Positions 1-12,401 of a DNA stretch of 64,000 nt are shown in pieces. The stretch's first letter is position 1, and each line of letters begins with the position of its first letter. Position numbers and translations under genes: made by a program. Where the stretch lies: assembly GCF_034702125.1 (NCBI RefSeq), contig NC_085878.1, positions 21,972,002-22,036,001 of the forward strand, given 5' to 3'. The notes below the pieces were generated by a model, which made no database searches, was not told where the DNA came from, and saw nothing but the letters and a program-made list of their open reading frames with translations. Origin of the DNA: Engraulis encrasicolus (lineage: Eukaryota > Chordata > Actinopteri > Clupeiformes > Engraulidae).

Positions 1-1257
1 GTTTAAACAAAAAAGGGCAAAAATGACAAGGACAAAATTATTAGCCCCCTGATCATAAATAGTCAATATGACGTCATTTATTAACCAAAACTGACACCAG
101 GCACTTTGATCAGTTGTTACCTAGGTTGGCACATGCCCCACTAGGGATTTTGGCCCATTTCTTCACTGCAAAGTGTTCTAGCTGGTCCAAATTGCATTGA
201 TGCTGAGCATAGACATTTGCCACAGACTGTCAGTGGGATTGAGGACTGGACTTTGGGCGGGTCATTCCAGTATCATGGTTTTAGTGTCCTTGAAGAACCT
301 CTGAACTAATTTAAATGTTTACTTTGGGTTACAATGTTGTTGGAGGACCCAGCAATCCAGATCCAGACCCAGACTCCCTGTGTCTGAGGCTGAATAACAG
401 TCTAAAAACTTGATGCCCCCACCACTATGTGTAACTGTGGAAACTGCTTAGTCTCATTAGACCAAAGAAGCATTGGACACCTGCCTAGGTGATTGTTATT
501 GACCTGGCCTCACCTGGAGTTTTTATTTCAAGAAAGACAGCTGTAAGAGCTTGTCATCATATTGGGCTTTGGGGCCATCATCACAGACGAACCCTTTTAC
601 TAAAGTCGGTGCATATCAGAGTGTTATTGAGCTTTGCCTATGAACATTTGGAAGTCAAAAATGAGTTTTGAAAGTCCCTGCTTTCATCTGATGAGATTCA
701 ATTGCAGCTGCTTTGATGCATGAATTCTGCTTCTGTCAGGCGAAGAAAGGGGTAGTCCTTAAAACTTTATAACATGGTTTCCACAATTAAACATGGTGGT
801 GGAAGCATCATTCTGTGGCAGCCTCAGCCACAGGAAACCTTGTTTGGGTGTACGGCACCATAAAAACAGAAGATAATGATAGAATTTGGAAGGTGACCAT
901 GCAAAAATATGATCATAGAGGAAACTAAGATCTTCACTGGATCTTTAAATAAGATAATAACCCAAAACTTTCATCCAAAATTAAATCATGTTGTGGTTCA
1001 GATCTCAATCCTTTAGATAGTCTTTGAGGAGTGCTGAAAATGAATGTCCATCCTCAACATCCATGCAATTTGGATCAGGTTAACTATTTGCAATGAAAAA
1101 ATGGGCCAAAATCCCTGGTAGGGCATGTGCCAACATAGTTAACAACTAATCAAAGTGCCTGATGTCAGTGTTGGTTCATAAATGGCACTCTATTGGCTAT
1201 TAATGGTAAGGGGGCTAATAATTTTGTCATTGCCATTTTTACCATTTTTTGTTTAAA
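1..1257 (+). mobile_element. Decayed Tc1/mariner-like DNA transposon
   Basis: Terminal inverted repeats of about 50 bp are visible at 1-54 and 1204-1257; both carry TTAGCCCCC or its complement and a GTTTAAAC outer end. Between them, plus-strand frames retain fragments of a Tc1 transposase: HHHRRTLLLKS with FAYEHLEVK near 570-665, and TIKHGGGSIILW near 785-830, the counterpart of the family's TVKHGGGSIMLWG motif. The frame is broken by stops and shifts, so the element is inactive. The window starts at the repeat, so the left target site cannot be checked. A related solo end lies near 1393-1420. Confidence 0.85.
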
Positions 1258-1466
1258 CTCATTGTGAAAATGGAAAAATCCAAATTCAACTCATTGAACA
1301 TAATTTCCATCAGTGTGTTTGTTTCCAGAATAACAGAAATGGTTCATAATCGTCCTTCTCATGAGAAATCAAGAGAAATGTCTAATTTCAGGAGGGGGGC
1401 TAATAATATCGTCCTCAACTGTACGTGCGCGTGTGTTACATGCGCGTGTGTTACGTGTGTGTGTAA

Positions 1467-1870
1467 CAGGGCTTGACACTAGCACCAGCCAACCAGCCAA
1501 ATGCTGGTAAAAGTGGGCAGTGGCTGGTAACAATTTCAATGTCACTAGCCAATTTGGCAGGTAGCTTATTCTACTGTATGACATATCAGAATTGCGTATA
1601 TTCTGACCTTTGCCCCTTGAGTATCAATTGTTTGTATTTAAGTTCAAGAAAAAGCCCAGTTACTCAGTTCCTATTTGTTTATTTCCATGTAGAAACCCAT
1701 ATGCTCATCTTCTTGCTTTAAACACATCATCTTCTGAGGTTAGATGGAAAGTGTCATGATTAAAAAAAAAAAATCTAATTTGTGGCTTGTAGAATAGCTG
1801 GATGGCTAGTGACTCGGGAAAACCACTAGCCACAGTGGCCGGCAAGCGAAAAAGTTAATGTCAAGCCCTG
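1467..1870. mobile_element. Non-autonomous hAT-like element, 404 bp, perfect 8-bp TSD
   Basis: The element opens with CAGGGCTTGACA and closes with TGTCAAGCCCTG. It is flanked by identical 8-bp copies of GTGTGTAA (1459-1466 and 1871-1878), the target-site duplication length of hAT elements. It has no coding capacity. It lies in an ap2a2 intron. Confidence 0.85.
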
Positions 1871-2990
1871 GTGTGTAAGTGTGTGTGTGTAAGTGTGTGT
1901 TTTCGTGCATGTGCGTGTGTAAGTGTGTTCTGTGGGGGTTTGTATGTGTGTGGCCACATTGTACCGTGCATGCGTGTGTTCAGGTTTGTGTTCACATGTG
2001 AGTGAGCATGTCCGATTGCCCACACAGCCTCCCGTATGTGTTGAGCAGCATGCATCTCCTTCTCACCCTTTTTTTCAAATTGTTCACACGCAGAACTCAC
2101 TGTGATTCCTATTTTCTGCTTTTGTTTGTCTGAAATGTGTCAGAGAATGTGATTTGAATTTGTTTGTCTTTTCTTCTTTTATTTATTTATTTTGTACATG
2201 TTGTGTTTTCTAATACTACTGATTCACTAACAGAGTGAAGGAAAAATTAATGAATGATATTGCCGTGATTACGATTGACTATGCCATTGTACTATGGGCT
2301 GGACTATGTAAGCATTTGTTTAGTGACGGGCGTAATCTCTAATTGTTTGGCATCGCGAAGGTATAAGACTGGTGGGCTGATGTTTTGAAAAACTTTTTTT
2401 GCATCCTGGGAGCTTTGAGAAACCCAAGTGATTTTTTTAATTAAAGCTGCATAGTTTTGAAGTTGAATGAATTGAGATGAACATTTTAAAGTGAAAAGGG
2501 AATGTGTCTTCAACTTATAACTTATATCGGTCCCAAAGTGGTAACTGCTAACTAAGTGTCTTTTTTTTTACCTTGGACATACAAGTCTGTTAATTTTACC
2601 TTACTGTGCATCTGTCAAGTTTTAACAGTCATTTTTCAGTTGCTGAGCAGCAACAAGATTTGCTCTTAATGTTCTGATGGAACGACTAAAAAAAATGTTT
2701 GCTGCTGATCGAAGTTCTATAAGTGTTATCGTCAGAAGTTGCTCAAAAAGTTTCCCTGTGCATTACAACCATAGCCCCATAATGCACTCCGTTCCACTAG
2801 TGGAGCACTGTAATAGTCGTTAAAAAGACCTAACTATCATAGTACTGCGCTACTACCACATTGCCCAGGGCCTTGCTTAGAAATACATTATGACTTGGTC
2901 ATTGCTATTCTGGTAACTGCAAATTTATAACAGGGGCCATGTCCTAAGGGGTTAAATCGTAAGAGGTCTAACTGAGCCTCTACCTCCCCA
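1871..2990. other. ap2a2 intron sequence, no gene seen
   Basis: GT-rich low-complexity DNA at 1871-1990 is followed by AT-rich intron sequence up to the acceptor at 2995-2996. I found no exon, RNA gene or clear mobile element in it. Confidence 0.6.
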
Positions 2991-2996
2991 TACCAG

Positions 2997-5900
2997 GCTT
3001 CAGCAGCGGCAGCAGCTGTGTCCTCCACAGATCTACTGGGCCTGGGCGGCTCAGCGTCGTCCCTGAACTCCACCCCTCCTCCGGCTGCCGCTCCCGCCGC
3101 CTCCTCCAGTCTCCTGGTGGACGTCTTCTCGGAGAGCAGCCCAGTGGTGGCAGCAGCAGCCTCCCCCATCACCGTCCCTGCCACCGCTGCTCCTGTGGCC
3201 GACGACAATTTCTCCAGGTGAGACCGAGCTCAGGGGATATTTTTAATCTATTAGTTGGTCTGCCTGGCTCTCTGTCAGTCTGCTCGTTCGTTCATTCATG
3301 ATGACCTTTGAATTTAACCTTCACATGCAACCATACAACCAAACATTGACCATCGTCAGTGAATTATAATACAAGGAAAAATGCACATCAATGCTATCAA
3401 TTTTCATAGGTTTGTCTGCAAGAATAACGGGGTGCTGTATGAAAATCAGCTCCTCCAGATTGGCTTGAAGTCAGAGTATCGACAAAACCTGGGTAAGTAG
3501 CCCACTGTTTTCCCAGTCTCACCATAACTCTTTTCACCAAGCTTTCCAACACCCAGGCCACACTGTGTAATGTATTGGTATTCTGCATTCTTCCATACAT
3601 ATGTATCTTGTTTATGTCCTAGATTGTAAGTTGCTTTGCATAAAATTGCCTGCTAAATGTAGCGAAATATTTTTTTTTACGGCCAAAACAACATGGATGT
3701 GAAAGCGCAGCAGTTATTTGTGTATCTGACAATGCGGATCTTGCTATCCATGTTTGGCCAGTGACCGTCTTAATGTAATGCATTCTTGACGTGGTTAAAA
3801 TGCTGAAATATTTGGACGAAGTGTCACTGATTGTGCTAAAATGGTCCATTTCAAGTCCACCAAGAGTTGCTTTTTGCCATCCTGCCAGATGGCTCTGATG
3901 TAACTGCATATATATACATGTAGATCTATTTTTTTTCCCCTACCCGTAGGTCGGATGTATGTGTTCTTCGGCAACAAAACATCGACACAGTTCCTCAATT
4001 TTGCCTCCTCAGTTGCCTGCCCAGATGGCCTTGCTTCTCATATCCTTTTTATGTCCAAAATGGGTACTACATCATTTGCTGTATAAAAAATAAGTATCTG
4101 AAAAAACACGAAAAAAAACCCTGCTGCGTTATAGCGTTAACAAAATTGTCGGGCGATATTGACCTCAATAGTTAACGCACCGTTAACGCGTTAACGTTGC
4201 CCAGCCCTATTTATTTTGTAAGTTGGCTGGCATAAGTCTTCATGTTTACCAGATGTGTCTAAAAGTGGAGGAGGGTGCTGTGGCGCAGCGTGCTAAGCCC
4301 CCCACATGTGGGCCTGCATGCCCATGGGGACTCGGGTTCAGGCCCGACCTGTGTCATGTCCCAACACTGGCCCATCTCTCTCCCACACTCTTCCTGCCAT
4401 ACTGACTCTGCCTTATGAATAAAGACCTAATAGCCTAAAGAAAAGTTGAATGTTACAAGCACGGCTTAGCTCAGTGGTTCCCAAGCTTTTTCTGCTGGCG
4501 TCCCCTTTTGGTCCTAGGAATATTTTTAGTGACAGGGCTCCAGAGTGCGACCAATTTGGTCGCATATGCGCCCATTTTTTTCAATGGTGCGCCTAAAAAA
4601 TATTTTTAGGCGCACCGGTGCGACCAGCCATCAGTAGAACAAAATCAATTACCAAACAACTGTTTTAATGGACATCAAATTAATAGTCATTCTACAGTAG
4701 TGGCCCATCATCACACAATAAAACGTGTCGATGCGGTCATTCCTTCAACTCCGCTGAACTACCGGTAGCTTTCTCCCCGTTCCTCGTTCACAGGCAGCCC
4801 GACGTTTCAGAATAGAATGTTCGACTTCGCTCAACTATCCGAGTTCACATGTGCCAGCGAGTTTTGTGTTCTCAACCAGGCGACTTTTGCAACGGACGAG
4901 AGAGTGACAATCACGGTAAAAAACAGCAAAATGAGTCTGACTTGAGGATATTTTAAACACGAGGGAGTCGCAATCACAGGGAAAAACTAAATGGCTTGAG
5001 CGGATATTAAACATTGCCACGGGTGCGGATAATTACCCGTTTCAGCCGCGTGCAGAGCTGGCCAACATACTGCCCATCAGTCGGCAAGGCATCGTTCATG
5101 CACCTCGAGACAGCACGAGAGAGAGGGGGCGAGAGAGAGAGAGAGAGTGTGTGTGTGCGAGCGAGCGAGCGCACTTGTGCTATCGTGTCTGTTCGTTGCG
5201 CTTGCTAAGATACCACAATCATTATGCAGAGGGAGAGCGTTCAAAAACGGGGAAATAGACAAAACCCAATTCACCTCAGATTCCACTGTAAACATAGGCT
5301 AGGCTTGTGTCTAATGATTTTAAAAATCATGACATTTTTAGCAGGGTTTGTTAAAAAAAAGATCTATCCATCCATCCATCCATCCATCCATCCATCCATC
5401 CATCTATCCTCATATTGTAGCCTAACTCTGTGCTTGTGCCGTGTGCGTAGCCTTATTGCAGAAAAGGCTGGTATGTTGATCTTACTAGTCAAACACATAC
5501 TAAAAGGCTATTAATTTGGTCTTTTCTACCAGCCAAACTGCTTGTAGCCAAGATGTGTTAGTTAGGTAGCCTACTGTCATGTCTTTTATAAGGAGCACAT
5601 TTGGAAGACTAGCCTATAGCACATGAAAGTTATTATTATTAGAAAATTATTATTATTATATTATTGTTACTATTATTATTGCTATTGTTATTATTTGTAA
5701 TTATTATTTTTTAAAGCTGAGGTGCGTGTGTGTATGGGGTGGTGAAAACATTTGGGTGCACTTAAATTTTGTGCTGGTGCACCTAAAAAAAATGTTTAGG
5801 CGCACCAGTGCAACCAGTGCAAAAAGTTAGTCTGGAGCCCTGAGTGACCTTCCATCTGCCCATATTCCCCAAACTTTTTCTGTCCTTAAATCTTGCTCAA

Positions 5901-7978
5901 ATTGAATTAAAAAGTTGTGTGTATCAGTTCATCTTTAACCAGCCTGCTCACAGCTCAATGTGCATCTGAAGCCAGTTGACCCCACGGTGGACGGGGGAGC
6001 TCAGCTTCAACAGATTGTCAACATCGAGTGCGTCTCGGACTTTGTGGAGGCACCTGTCCTCAACATCCAGTTCAGGTAATGGCCTTTGCTGATTTTGTGT
6101 TTTTGTCTTGCAGTATTTGTTTGCACGATTATCATCCCTCCCAGAAGTGATACACAAAATATTTACATTATATTATCATATATTTACATTATTGTGTAAC
6201 TGGTCTTATTAAAATGTCACATTTATAAGATGTTACGTTTAGAGGGCTACTGTGCTGTGGGCTGAGGGAGGACTGTTCTTCTGAATGACTCTTCACTTTG
6301 ACCATGTGGGCTTCGAATACATTGACATGTTCTTCTCATGTTTACACCAGATATGGCGGCACCCTTCAGAATATTGCAGTCAAGCTGCCAATCACCCTCA
6401 ACAAGTTCTTTCAGCAGACAGAAATGACATCTCAAGACTTCTTCCAGCGATGGAAACAACTTAGCGCGTGAGTTTATATCCTTGGTATTAAAGGTAGCTT
6501 GCGAAATGTTTAGTATTTCCAGGGATCATGTTGTCAATAGGGCAGCATACTGTAGGATTTGGAAATAAACTACTACAATTACACACTGGACTTTTTAATA
6601 ACATGACATTGCTACACATTTAGCCATCATCCTACTTAACACAATATTACTAAATGTCACAAAACTGTTGCAGGGTGTCCGCAGGCTTTTAAAAAGTATT
6701 AAAAGTTGATAAATTCAAAAGGGAAAATGTAATGGCCTTAAAAGTAGTACATTTTATTTTTTGAAAAAAACGAGCCATTATTTTTTTTCACTTGTAGCAT
6801 TTTGATTAAAAATTAAATGGTGACGTTAGACTCTAGCCCAAAAGTTGTCGGTTTGACTCCCGACCCGCCTGGTTGGTGGGTAGAGTAGTTCATCAGTGTG
6901 CTCTCCCTCATTGTCCTCCATGACTGAGGTACCCTGAGGATGGTACCGTCCCGCTGCACTTCTCCCTTTCGGGCGCTTTTTGCAAAAAATGTCCTGTTAA
7001 CACTCGCAACGAATTGCCGTGATTGTTGTAAAAATGATCTAAAGGTAGTGAAAAAAGGTATTAAATGGTAGTAAATTTGACTTCAAGATTGGTGTATATA
7101 CGCATTACAAATGTTACAACTGTCTGCACGTCAAGATTTTAACTGGGTCTTTGTATTTTTTTTTGCCTTTCATCAGCCCACAGCAGGAGGTCCAAAAGAT
7201 CTTCAAAGCCAAGCATTCCATGGACACAGAAGTCACCAAAGCCAAGGTAAGATTGACAAATGTACTGGACTAGTGTGGTTTTGCCATTGCTCATTTGAAT
7301 AAAGCTTCATAGCATAACTTTTTCAAAACTAAACTAAAACTAATCAGGGCTAAAACTCTAATCTTCGCTTAATAATTACTGGTGTGCCATGTTTGCTCTG
7401 CAGATCATTGGTTTTGGCGTGGCTCTGCTGGATGGAGTGGATCCTAATCCCTCCAACTTTGTGGGCGCTGGAGTCATCCACACAAAAACCACTCAGGTGG
7501 GCTGTCTACTGCGACTGGAGCCCAACATGCAAGCACAGGTAGGCCAACCTCTCGCTCACCCTGCCCTAATTCCGCTAAGTTTTATGGCAAAAACACCCTA
7601 GGATCAACCCATGATATGGTATCTTGGCATTTGCCATGGGTTTATCGTTTGTATTTTGTTGCATGTGAAATCCTGATGGCGGTTCATGTAAGAGATGTAC
7701 TTATAGCAAGTACAAAAGTATTTTTTTAAAGAAGGCAAATGTAACGTCCTACATTCCAAAAAGAAAACTGCCTTTTTGTTTTGCAATGCTGTTTGATTTG
7801 TAGTTCACAAGTTTTCTTTATCTTGTCTCTGTTTTTTGTTTATTGTTTTGTTTTTTCTGTTTGTTTTTTGTTTTGTTTTTGTCTTTGTTGTGTCCTGTAG
7901 ATGTATCGTCTCACCTTAAGAACTAGCCGGGACACGGTATCACAGAGGCTATGTGACCTGTTGTCAGATCAGTTCTAA
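2997..7978 (+). CDS. ap2a2: AP-2 complex subunit alpha-2, C-terminal hinge and ear (partial at 5' end)
   Basis: This is the large alpha subunit of the AP-2 clathrin adaptor, which links plasma-membrane cargo and phosphoinositides to clathrin and, through its ear, to endocytic accessory proteins. Exons: 2997-3217, 3410-3492, 3950-4039, 5952-6075, 6351-6467, 7177-7246, 7404-7538 and 7901-7978 (stop TAA). All phases agree and give 305 residues. Residues 1-73 are the Ala/Ser/Pro-rich hinge with DLLGL and LLVDVFSE; the ear follows, with the sandwich part ([20 protein letters not shown] onward) and the platform part. The platform includes FFQRWKQL, whose Trp binds DPF/FxDxF peptides in mammalian alpha ear. 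The end [10 protein letters not shown] is closer to AP2A2 than to AP2A1, as are VNIECVSDF and [12 protein letters not shown]. Upstream exons lie left of the window. The intron 4040-5951 appears to be U12-type. Confidence 0.95.
4262..4440 (+). mobile_element. tRNA-derived SINE
   Basis: The head has a Pol III A-box-like GTGGCGCAGCGTGCTAA and a B-box-like GGGTTCAGGCCCG, followed by a short body and a tail with AATAAAGACCTAATAG. This fits a tRNA-derived SINE. It is a different family from the V-SINEs elsewhere in the window. Confidence 0.65.
4533..5842. mobile_element. 1.3-kb hAT-like element inside the U12-type intron
   Basis: It opens CAGGGCTCCAGAGTGCGACC and closes TTAGTCTGGAGCCCTG. Subterminal copies of a CACC(A/G)GTGC palindrome occur near both ends (4612-4625 and 5790-5815). 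It has no transposase frame. Internal sequence includes a GA tract (5119-5148), a run of ATCC units (5366-5405) and an ATT-rich stretch (5630-5710). Only AGTGA is shared by the two flanks, so the target-site duplication is uncertain. Confidence 0.6.
6671..7085. mobile_element. Repeat with CAGGGTGTCCGCAGG end, SINE fragment nested at 6830-7030
   Basis: The left end CAGGGTGTCCGCAGG and the following AAAAAGTATTAAAA resemble a common fish hAT-type MITE; the right half returns at about 7045-7085. Between them sits a degraded copy of the SINE found intact at 30535-30845. The shared landmarks are TTTGACTCCCGACCCGCC, GGTTGGTGGG and ATGACTGAGGTACCCTGAG. Boundaries are approximate. Confidence 0.45.
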
Positions 7979-9300
7979 AAGAGAATGCTCCGCGGCAGAT
8001 AAGTTCTGAAACGGAACACTCCGTGTCAGAGGAGTTCTGTAAAAGAGTTCTCCGTGGCACTTCAGCCCGACCCATTGCCACTCCATCCCAGCCCACATCA
8101 CTCCTGAGAATCATCTACTCTTCAACAGGCTTCCTGTTTTCGCACCAGTTAAAAGTTTAGCTCTCTGAATGGCAACACCCTCCAACCAACCAACCAACCA
8201 GTTTAGCATCCTTTGATCTATGTGTGTTTAATGTACAGTGTAAATTTGTTGTTTTTGTTTGTTTTTTACTTAAAAAGGGTGCTTTCTCACCACTTCGCTT
8301 TACTAACCATCCACGGCTTTAAAAAAAAAACTCTACTCTTTATGTCCATGTGCACACAAAGGTCAAGAAAATCTTGCGTTTTTACAGTTGGGAGGGTTTT
8401 TATATTGTTATTATTATAATTTTTATTCTCCCAACACAGAAGCAGGGTTTTATGGGTATTTTAACTGGAAGAACGAGATGTTCTAATGTGGCCTCGTTGC
8501 CCCCCATGCTGTGCAATGACTGCATCCAACTGTGCCTTCATTGTTTAATGGAAAAGACTGTTTATGTTTGCTTTTATATGAACAAAAAAAAAGAGAAAAA
8601 AAATATGTGTAAACTGTACATGCACTAATGATGTAGACTCTCTCCACAAAGTGTTTTATTCCCTCCAGTTACTGTTTTACAAAAAGAAAGATTGTGTGGT
8701 TGTTAGGCAGGATCATCTCCCAAGAGTCTGCAGTTTTATCATCAGTGTTGTCTGTTGCTTTTGCTGCCTCACCTGACTGTATTTTAAGTACCTTAAGTAT
8801 ATCTTCCAAATGCGTCTTGAAAACAAACAACTCTTGGTAGTCTGAGGCACTTACAAGTGAGTCTTGTATTTAAGTTTACTGAGGATTTAAGTGTAGAGGC
8901 GTCAATCCCTAACCTGGTTCTCGCCAAAATGTATGTGGTTTCGCAAAGCTTTGCCAAGGCAGAACCCATTTATCTGGAGAGAGCCAAGTTACTCAAGAAA
9001 GTAAAATACCCTGCCACAGATGTGATCCAACCAGCTCAGACTCAGCTGGGCGTAATGAGCACTGAAGACAAGTAGATCAGCTACTTGGTGAAGTAAGGAG
9101 ACCATGGCAGGCTGTTTCCTTTATTAGCCCCACATTAACCCCCTCTGATGAAGTGCCTCTATGGCCCTGTGGCCCCCTCTGATGACTATGTTTTTCCCAA
9201 AGCATACAGGCTTACCTTTTAAGACACTCCATTGCAAGTGTTTTGCCACACATGTAATGATCACATAGTCACCTAAGTTAAATAAAAAGAATACTCTTAT
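7979..9300 (+). other. ap2a2: ap2a2 3' untranslated region
   Basis: The stretch between the ap2a2 stop and the AATAAA at 9281-9286 has no exon-like frame under clear constraint. It is read as a 1.3-kb 3'UTR. A 72-codon open frame at 8857-9075 is taken as chance. Confidence 0.6.
9281..9286 (+). promoter_or_regulatory. ap2a2: Candidate poly(A) signal of ap2a2
   Basis: AATAAA occurs 1.3 kb after the ap2a2 stop and is followed by AT- and T-rich DNA. Another AATAAA near 10053 is a less likely alternative. Confidence 0.5.
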
Positions 9301-9504
9301 CTCACTGTCTTAAGACATAAATGTTTATTTTTTTTGTATTCTCACTCATGTACTGTCTCCCCATCATGACCACAACCATAAAGACTGTTACACAACATTT
9401 ATATATATAATATATATGACTCCGTAGTTGACTCTGACTCAAACCGAGACTGTGTATACTCAAGAAGAGCTTAGGGTTCATGTGTGAGGCTAAATTACAC
9501 ATTT

Positions 9505-9720
9505 CCTGAGGAGTATTCCAAGAGAACATGGTTCAGTGATAAACCTGGCTAAGTTAACCTACAGGTTCAGTGGTAAACCTGCTAATAGATAGCCCACAGA
9601 TGTCATTTAGTTCAGTAAATGGACACTCCAGGCTCTTCTATTGGATGATTTAGCACTACCTCAAGGTTAACTGAACCTGGTTTACTACGACTCTGACAGG
9701 TTCTGGGAATACTCCCCTGG
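9505..9720. mobile_element. Small palindromic MITE, 216 bp
   Basis: The ends are inverted copies built on GGAGTATTCC and GGAATACTCC (9510-9519 and 9706-9715). Internal inverted segments contain GGTTCAGTG(A/G)TAAACC and the related ACTGAACCTGGTTTA. It has no coding capacity, and its superfamily is not clear. Confidence 0.55.
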
Positions 9721-11057
9721 CCATCAAAGGGCTCAGGGCTCTTCGACCTGCTTTGCCACTGGCTAAATGTGCTGTCTCTGCAGGTACCATACTGGCTAGC
9801 TAGGCCACTGCCTGTTACACCTGTGCCTTCAAGTTGTGTGTGTATGTTTTGGTTATTGATTTTATTTTATCTTTGTGCGTGTATTGTTTTTGTATGTGTG
9901 TATAAATGTGTATATACACCCAAACCTCTGCTATACTTCCAAGCATATCACAGGTTTTGTCAATTAAACCAGTGTTACACTTTTGTCTGTCTTGGCTTGT
10001 GTCCCTACTTGAGTGCTACTTTCGTTAATGCAATATGACATACACAGGAAAGTAAATAAATAAACACATGGACTCTGTTTAAACACATGACAAAACTCGG
10101 CAGATTAGCTTGAGGAAGGGGGCAGAGATGATAATGAAAAATCAGCTTTGACCAAAGCAAGAAACGAGCCGAGCCAAACTACAATGTTTGCAACTTATAA
10201 AGATACTGCACCTCTCAAGTCCAGTGAAGTTTGTCAGTAAGCTGTCTGCTGTATTTACAAAAGAGGAGTGCTGAACAAAAGCAGTTAGTCAAGAACGTTT
10301 ATAGGGACTATGGTATTATCTTCTTAATACATAGGTCTTTTGGTTTCCTATACCCAGTAAAACAAAGGCACAGTGCTTGTGCATGATTACCACTTGTGAC
10401 AAATGATGTTGATGGCAGGCTGCAATTCCTGGCCTAGGAGGACTGTGGGTGGTCTGCTCTCTGAACTGGTGTGAAAATGAATGTTACACATTTTGGGGGA
10501 GTCAGCAACCCATGTAGCCTACTGTACAAATATCATATCCTGCCAGGGGCAGATTACTGCACAGGCCTAACTGGGCTCGGGCCCAAGAGAAAGGGGTTCT
10601 GAAGCTCTAGCCTCTATAATTGCATTCTCATATTGTGTTAAAATCACAGATTTGACAACTGTATTTTCACATTTTCTCTGGGGACAACCCTGCACCCTCC
10701 AGACAACATATATTCTTCACGCCTGGCCTAAAACCCTGAATTGTTTTGTAAAATAGCAACACCCATTGTAGGGGAGCTTTCTTGTTGTCTGGCCCATGGG
10801 CCGATGGAATGATTAACCATCCCTGCCCCCAGCACTGTGGCCAGTGGTGAGGCTAGGAGGCAGACAGCATCGTGTCTGGCAACTAGGCTACTTAAGACTC
10901 CGACCTATTTTTGCACTGTTGCCTCACAGTTGGTCTGTAACTCTAAATGAAGGATGTGAGGCATACATGTACATGTTTAAAAAGAAAGCTGGTATCTATT
11001 CTGTCGTTGAGCAAGTGGGGTGAACTAGTTCAGTGGAATATAGGTGGCACATTCAAC
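9721..11057. other. Intergenic, no gene seen
   Basis: This lies between ap2a2 and the cd151 coding exons. It contains scattered short repeats, including a possible hAT-type end near 10545 (CCAGGGGCAGATTA). I see no exon, RNA gene or complete element. Confidence 0.5.
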
Positions 11058-12135
11058 TATATACAGTACAGGCCACCTTCTCATTTATGCATTCTCTTTA
11101 TTTTCTTAGATTTTCAGTGTGTGTTTTCATGGAGGTCATCAAAACTGTGCATGAACACATGTAGAATTATGTGTTCACCAAAAAATATCATTCTAGCTGT
11201 TGTCCAACAGCAATGTCAGCTGTCTATCCACCTGATGTGGCAGCCATTGCCTAGTGGTTAGAGAGTTGGTCTTTCAATCTTGGGGTTGCCGGTTCGAATC
11301 CCCCCTGACCACTCCATCCATGGCTGAAGTGCCCTTGAGCAAGGCACCTAACCCCACATTGCTCCAGGGACTGTAACCAATACCCTGAATAATAGTTGTA
11401 AGTCGCTTTGAATAAAACGAAAGCGTCAGCTAAGTGCAGTGTAATGTAATGTAATGTAATGATGTCAACACGGCACAACTGACGGCCTCACACATTTCAA
11501 TACGTTATTTTTTGTCTATTTTCGAGTAAAAATGCCCAGTCAGTCATGTCGACCTTAATTTAACGTTAAAGTCCTCCAATAACCATTGTGGAACTAGAGT
11601 TTTGAGACCTAAAACCTCATTTTAAACACTTGCTAATACAGGCATTTTACAGACATTTTCTTGATATGATATTGAGTCAGAGCCAGTTACTTGGAGAGGT
11701 CAAACGTGTGTTGGAGTGAATCTGTGGCATGGTTTTTCACTTTTACTTTTAGTTTTTGTACCACTGTTTAACCTAGAAAACTAGCTATGTTTGACCAAGT
11801 GATCTATTATCAGATCAAGAAAGTATTGCCTGTATGAATTAAGATTGACTTGACTAACTGGGTGTATTTACTTGAAAATAGACAGAAAAATAAGCTTGTT
11901 GAAACGTGTGAGGCGCTCAGGTTTGCTGCGTTGACATCACTGTTTAGCATTTTTTAATATTTTTGTTTATTTTTTTCATCTTTTAATTTATTTTTCAAAC
12001 ACATAATTATGCATGTGTTCATGCACAGTTTTGATGCCCTGCCTAAAAATGTTCTATGTTCTGTAAATAGCCACAAAAATAAAGAGAATAAATTAAATTA
12101 GAAGGCGATCCCACACTTTTGGCCTACAGTACATA
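11058..12135. mobile_element. Foldback (long inverted-repeat) element with a V-SINE in its left arm
   Basis: The arms match as inverted copies in several blocks: 11058-11110 with 12068-12135, 11115-11180 with 11995-12050, and 11461-11570 with 11830-11945. The last block carries TTTTGTCTATTTTCGAGTAA opposite TTACTTGAAAATAGACAGAAA. The V-SINE at 11239-11459 breaks the left arm and has no counterpart on the right, so it inserted later. Confidence 0.65.
11239..11459 (+). mobile_element. V-SINE (tRNA-derived)
   Basis: A tRNA-like head with CCTAGTGGTTAGAGAG (A box) and GGTTCGAATCC (B box) is followed by the conserved central GAGCAAGGCACCTAACCCC and CTGTAACCAATACCCTG. The tail is repeated TGTAA units. 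Short flanking TGATGT copies may be the target duplication. Confidence 0.85.
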
Positions 12136-12401
12136 GGAGAATGCAATACAATGCCTTGGGGAGGGTTAGATTCACAGAATTTTTTGGGGGGAAAATAACT
12201 AACCATTTTCTTTTTTTGAATAAGAGTTGCCAGTTCTTAATTGCATACAGGCTACAGATCATTTCCACGACATTATTCCTTGACTAATTATGCGAAAAGA
12301 AATTAGAGCCTTAGATAGTAAATGATTTGGTGTTGTAATTATGACTATTTGACAAATTGAAAGAGTTGAATCATTTAATAGCCTATGATAACGTGGAATA
12401 T

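Larger units (their letters stand above)
4040..5951 (+). other. ap2a2: Putative U12-type AT-AC intron of ap2a2
   Basis: The exon ends at 4039 with one base of a codon, and the intron begins ATATCCTTT, the exact U12 AT-AC donor consensus. It ends ...CTCAC with AC at 5950-5951. A branch-like ATCTTTAAC lies at 5931-5939, about 12 nt before the end. Joining 4039 to 5952 makes codon CAG and keeps the frame into [12 protein letters not shown]. No GT-AG pair I tried keeps the frame. The intron has been enlarged by a SINE (4262-4440) and a 1.3-kb hAT-like element. Confidence 0.8.

Noticed and set aside
8857..9075. 72-codon open frame after ap2a2
   Set aside because: It lies in the 3'UTR, has no splice or family support and starts at an arbitrary Met.
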